This document shows positions 60,190-64,000 of a DNA stretch of 64,000 nucleotides, piece by piece. Position 1 is the stretch's first letter; every line of letters starts with the position of its first letter. This DNA comes from Pholiota molesta (Eukaryota > Basidiomycota > Agaricomycetes > Agaricales > Strophariaceae): contig JACGCK010000120.1 in assembly GCA_014925825.1 (NCBI GenBank), positions 62,001 to 126,000 of the forward strand, read 5' to 3'. The notes beneath the pieces were generated by a model. The model was given only the letters and a program-made list of their open reading frames with translations, was not told the DNA's origin and did no database searches. A program made the position numbers and the translations under genes.

Positions 60190-60954
60190 ACTGTGCGATG
60201 CAGCGCGCGTATCACGTGAGCATGTATACATTTTGGGGTGATTTAGGAAAAGGACAGTCGCTGACGGCCGCAAATGAGACTTTCTCACTTAAATTCTTTA
60301 TGATTCCTGTATTAGTAACCTCCAAATGCTTAAGTTCAGCCCGGTACTTTGAGAATCTATGATCTGAGCTCAGAATTGATCAACTACAAAAAGTGACATC
60401 TACACCAGCATGTATGGAATCTAGCCAGTCTTACATGAACTTATTTGTGTATTTCAAAGCCTTGAGAGCTTTATTGACATATGTAGGCTAAGAATTTCAA
60501 GTTTCAGAAAGAGCGAATAATATTAACGTGCCTAGCGTCGACGAAACAAAGGCCGACAGATTTGTTACTTTGGAGCAAGCCTCCCTACGGGAATTGAGAA
60601 AACAATATACATACAAACAAACAATTTCCTTTTAGAGTAGGGCGGCTTGTTCCGAACCTAGCATTTTCCTCCCAAGTCGTTTCGCGCCTCGAAAATCACC
60701 ACCAGCTCGCTATCAGCGTCTACATGTACGCCTGGCCCCTACCTTTGTTTATCCCCGTCAGTCGTCATCATTTTACGCGAAATCTCCTTGAGCTCGATGG
60801 CGACCGCAGGGGGTACTATCGGGCTGGGCAGCCTGCGTATCCTGAACAGATCGCGGTGCACTGAAGTTATGCGTCTCCGGCCGTAGACGATCTGCTCACG
60901 CGTATCATATATGTGGTGATCCGCATTTGGAGTGCACACCTCCTTTCTGGGGTT
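60190..60954. other. Right end of the large insertion in U2, no gene
   Basis: AT-rich DNA to about 60620, then a short stretch with small open frames. I see no conserved features. Homology to U0 (17840 onward) resumes at about 60955, which sets the right limit of the inserted mobile DNA. Confidence 0.5.
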
Positions 60955-61332
60955 TGAACTCGCGTGCTAACTTCTGAGGAGCGTGTGGTTTTCATGCCAG
61001 CGCTGAGCTCGGACACCGGGACCTTGGTCCTCTGCTTTTGCAGGCTCTCCGAGCTCTGCTGTTCCTTAACTTCATCCCGCATTGTACGTTGTGCTGTGCT
61101 CTCGGCCTGAATTCCGCCATGTACAATTTATGCACAACGGCTTTCGCACGATGACGAACTTTTTTCTGAGGCTTTACGTACCCGGGCGCTAGGCACTAAA
61201 TGGCGGTGAGCCAGGCGGCTTTAGTGGTTGGTAATTGCTCGCAGTGTAGCGGTGGGGCCGGATTCGAATATATATTAGAACAAATGCAAACTACAACCAA
61301 AGCATCATCAGAAACAAGATATTGACTGTGGG

Positions 61333-62935
61333 CTACTTGTACGTAAAAGAATGTCTATAAATGGGGGATGAAGTGGTCCATTCGATGGTTTGGAGGGCGC
61401 CAGGAGGCAGTGAGCGAAGGGCAGTGAGGGAGAGCGTAAGGAGTACGATGCGCGCAATTGGGTAGAGAATGGCCCCAATGTACATGAAATTTTTAAAGAC
61501 AAACTTCAAAAATACTTGGTCGAAGTAGACGCATACTCCAATCAATACAGGCTCCGCGGTTATGATGACTGCAGAAACCCGCCAAAGCCACATTTCTTGA
61601 TGCGATGAGAAATGGAGCGACCAGCTGGGGATCAGATGCACAGACCCGAAGAGGGTGCCAATCGCGTAAGTGATATATCCTGCTTCGATCCCACTGTTCC
61701 TTGCTCTGTAAAACATGCCTACCCGCATCTTTGTCACTGTATTATTATCGGCCATCTTAATCAGCGGGCGACTAAGAGCATGAAGTATTCGTGATGGTAG
61801 GCGCCAGAGAAGGCTCGGAGAGTGGGCATGTCCCTGCATTTCTTGGCGTAAACTGCGTCGCAGCCAGCTTTCCTTTGCGGGCTCGGCCTGTTGTAGGTTT
61901 GACTCGGTCTCCGCGTTTTCAGAAGTGATAGTAACCATAGTGCTTGATTTAATGGCACTCTCGCTGGTATCTCCCTGTGGTTTTTTGCGTTCGAGAAATA
62001 CTGGTCGGCCGACGTTTTGAGGCTTGTCCCACCATAGACCGTAGGTAATACCATTGAGCATTGCGAAGCCCAGCGTTACGACTTCGAGTTCCGTGACTGG
62101 GAGTCGTTGCGACCATCGCGCGATGCATTGTACAATGAACCAGGTTGTTTGTAGGATAATAAACGTCTTTGAGATGGTGTCGCCCTTGCTTCGATCTTGA
62201 ATGTCTTCTTCAGTGATTCTTGGAGGATCGATTACTTTTTGCTGGATGTTCCGTATGAGTGTTGTTTCGACTTTCGTCCACCACCGGCTATCATCAGTAA
62301 GCGTCTGAATCGGTCTTCCACTTTCACAGAGCATAAAGCCACCCATCTGCAGAAAGAAGCCATGTGCCAGTGTCCATTGAGGCCCCTTGCCTTCTTTCAA
62401 TGGTGTCGGTAAAGGAGATTCTTGAAAGACTCCACAGATGGTATCAAACATCGCTTGAAAACATCCTTTGAACTTTTCCGACAGGATATTTCGCCCTGTA
62501 TCCAATGGTAAACCATTGATATCTATGACATGGACATATAGCGCTAAGTAAATTGGCCTTCTGTACTTTGAACTTTTCCAGACCTTTGTTATACTCGTCC
62601 ATGATTTCTTTCGCGGCTATACGCTGCTCCATTGCCCAACCGGCCATTATCTCCGGCGCCAACAAAGCATATATCGTTATTGTCACCTGGCGCTTGAAGC
62701 GAGTCCACGCAGAATCCGTTACAGCAGGAATATTAGGATGGACGGCGGACCAGGTGCACGCGAAGATGGTGGCAAAGCAGCTGATGACGATCTCGTTGAC
62801 GGTGCGCTGGCCGAAGTGGGACTGGGTGTCGCGGAGAGCGAGCGCAGAAAAAGGATCGGGGGGCTCTGATGGCGAAGCGAGAGGGACGCCACGCAGGGTG
62901 CGAATGAACGCAAAGACGAGAAGGATGATCAGCAT
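61333..62935 (-). CDS. Multi-pass membrane protein family, intact copy C (513 aa)
   Basis: Exon 1 62935-62584 and exon 2 62522-61333 join in phase 1 (donor GTCTGG, shared in position by copy B; acceptor CATAG), giving 513 aa. The N-terminal hydrophobic segment MLIILLVFAFI precedes RDTQSHFGQRTVNEIVISCF. Further hydrophobic segments lie at WTLAHGFFLQMGGFML, FIILQTTWFIVQCIARW, VVTLGFAMLNGITYGLWW, and four near the C-terminus ending IARIVLLTLSLTALRSLP, so five or more membrane passes are likely. This is an agaricomycete-expanded family of unknown function. It is the only undamaged copy of three here. Confidence 0.82.
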
Positions 62936-64000
62936 GTCGGCAGCAGAGTTCCGTCGAAGCGCTGAGATTGGGTAGGTGTAACGGCAGAAAAAACTTTGTA
63001 TGTAGATGGAGCCCTTCAGCGGACTGCAGCTTTATCCTCGAGTGTCTATGTTTATTAGATTCGTCTCCGACCCAGTGCTCGTTATCAGCCACCTGAAGGC
63101 GGTGGAATCCCATGTCCGAGCCTCATGCGATCGAACATAATACTTAAGACTTAAATACATGACAGCTGTTCGTATATTCAGTCCATTGGCGTCTCGCCTT
63201 GACACCTTACATGTGTTCCCAAAGCTGCTAAAAATATCCGTTGACACCGAGGTAATGTGTGTCCTGGTACATAAAAAAACTTGGGTTTATGTAGTATAAT
63301 AAGCTTTAAACAACAGAGTATTCTACGTTGTGGTTTTCAGGGGTTATGCGGGTCGTATGGTTGAATACTGATGTACTTCGGAATAACACAGCTGCTTGCA
63401 TCAAGGGCGCCTATCTAAAATACCTGCTGCGCAGCCTGTCGTTCGATCGTCTTCTGATACTCCGCTCTTCGACATCTTTCCATGCCGAGTGTTAGTGTTG
63501 ATGCTGGCGGTGATAGCGGCACCGGGAGGGTGGCCAGAATGTTTGTGGGTACACGATCAAGGAGCGACGAGCCGGGAGTTGACTTTGCGGTTCTTCACGC
63601 TGGGAATTCCTCGTGTCCCGCACGCAGGCACCTATCCCTCGCCCTATGCCTCTGACTCCCGTATGCCAATGGAAATGCCAGGAAGAGCATGACGAGCTCA
63701 CAGTCTAGCACAAACCCTGCCCCCTCGCTCTCCTCGCGCCGCGTCGACGCCAAGCCCACACGAATACTAAAGGCAGCCCGGCCGCCAATATCCCAACCGT
63801 ACTCCATGTCGCAGGAATCCGGGTCCATGCTTAACTTTGCAGGGCCTTGAACGTACTGGGACAAGAGCGCGCTGGTCACTGATGTTTGCTTCATGTGCCC
63901 TTGTTTGCCTTCAATTCATATTTGAACAGGCGACAATATATCAAACCAACCCACGGCGGACGTCGACCTTGCCAATTGCGCGAGGGCAGAGAATCACAAA
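62936..64000. repeat. Start of block U3: upstream region of copy C and duplicated sequence
   Basis: 63085-64000 is about 95% identical by eye to 9171-10100, and 62960-63110 matches 19850-20010. It therefore shows the uninterrupted form of the site where the KDZ element ends at 9170 (GCC then ACCTGAAGG). No intact gene is seen before the window edge. Confidence 0.8.

Overview
The window is nuclear DNA from a filamentous basidiomycete, most likely a mushroom-forming agaricomycete. The evidence is spliceosomal genes with many 45-70 bp introns, a eukaryotic eS17 ribosomal protein gene, and gene families typical of that class: KDZ transposases with CxC cysteine clusters, fungal TET/JBP dioxygenases, alpha-kinases, DUF6589 proteins, and a multi-pass membrane protein family. 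No bacterial or organellar signatures were seen.

The host part is a run of related duplicated blocks, here called U0 (9171-19811), U1 (about 19830-30653), U2 (about 30700-62935) and U3 (62936 to the right edge). A block contains degenerate remnants of an unrecognised gene, an eS17 (RPS17) copy on + and a multi-pass membrane protein gene on -. Only the U0 eS17 (16600-17275) and the U2 membrane protein (61333-62935) look intact. U2 also holds an intact single-pass membrane protein gene (31581-32699).

Mobile DNA makes up well over half of the window. (1) Positions 1-9170 are the right part of a large KDZ-type element. A CxC2 transposase gene runs off the left edge. Cargo genes encode a protein of more than 640 aa, a 931-aa protein with a Zn2Cys6-spaced cluster, and a 171-aa protein. 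(2) Positions 11223-14799 are a 3.6-kb near-perfect palindrome sharing that element's terminal about 265 bp. (3) Positions 23448-29619 are a 6.2-kb element with CAAGGGG inverted ends and an 8-bp target duplication, coding for a large DDE-like transposase with a C-terminal PHD-like finger; it splits the U1 membrane gene. (4) About 23.9 kb (roughly 37060-60950) is inserted in U2. It holds a Mutator-like element with 9-bp target duplications and a block with an alpha-kinase, a TET/JBP-like oxygenase and a CxC5/CxC6 KDZ gene. It also holds a RecQ-like helicase convergent with a DUF6589 gene, a Copia remnant and two further CAAGGGG elements. (5) Five non-autonomous hAT-like elements, each with its own 8-bp target duplication, sit inside these genes and elements; one is nested in another.

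The most interesting lead is in the first KDZ element and its palindromic relative. Both are studded with short palindromes built on GGCC (CCGGCCGG, CGGGCCCG, CGGGGCCG), much denser than in the adjacent host DNA. The same element encodes a protein with a Zn2Cys6-spaced cluster, a class that typically reads CGG/CCG triplets. A self-recognition system is a testable inference.
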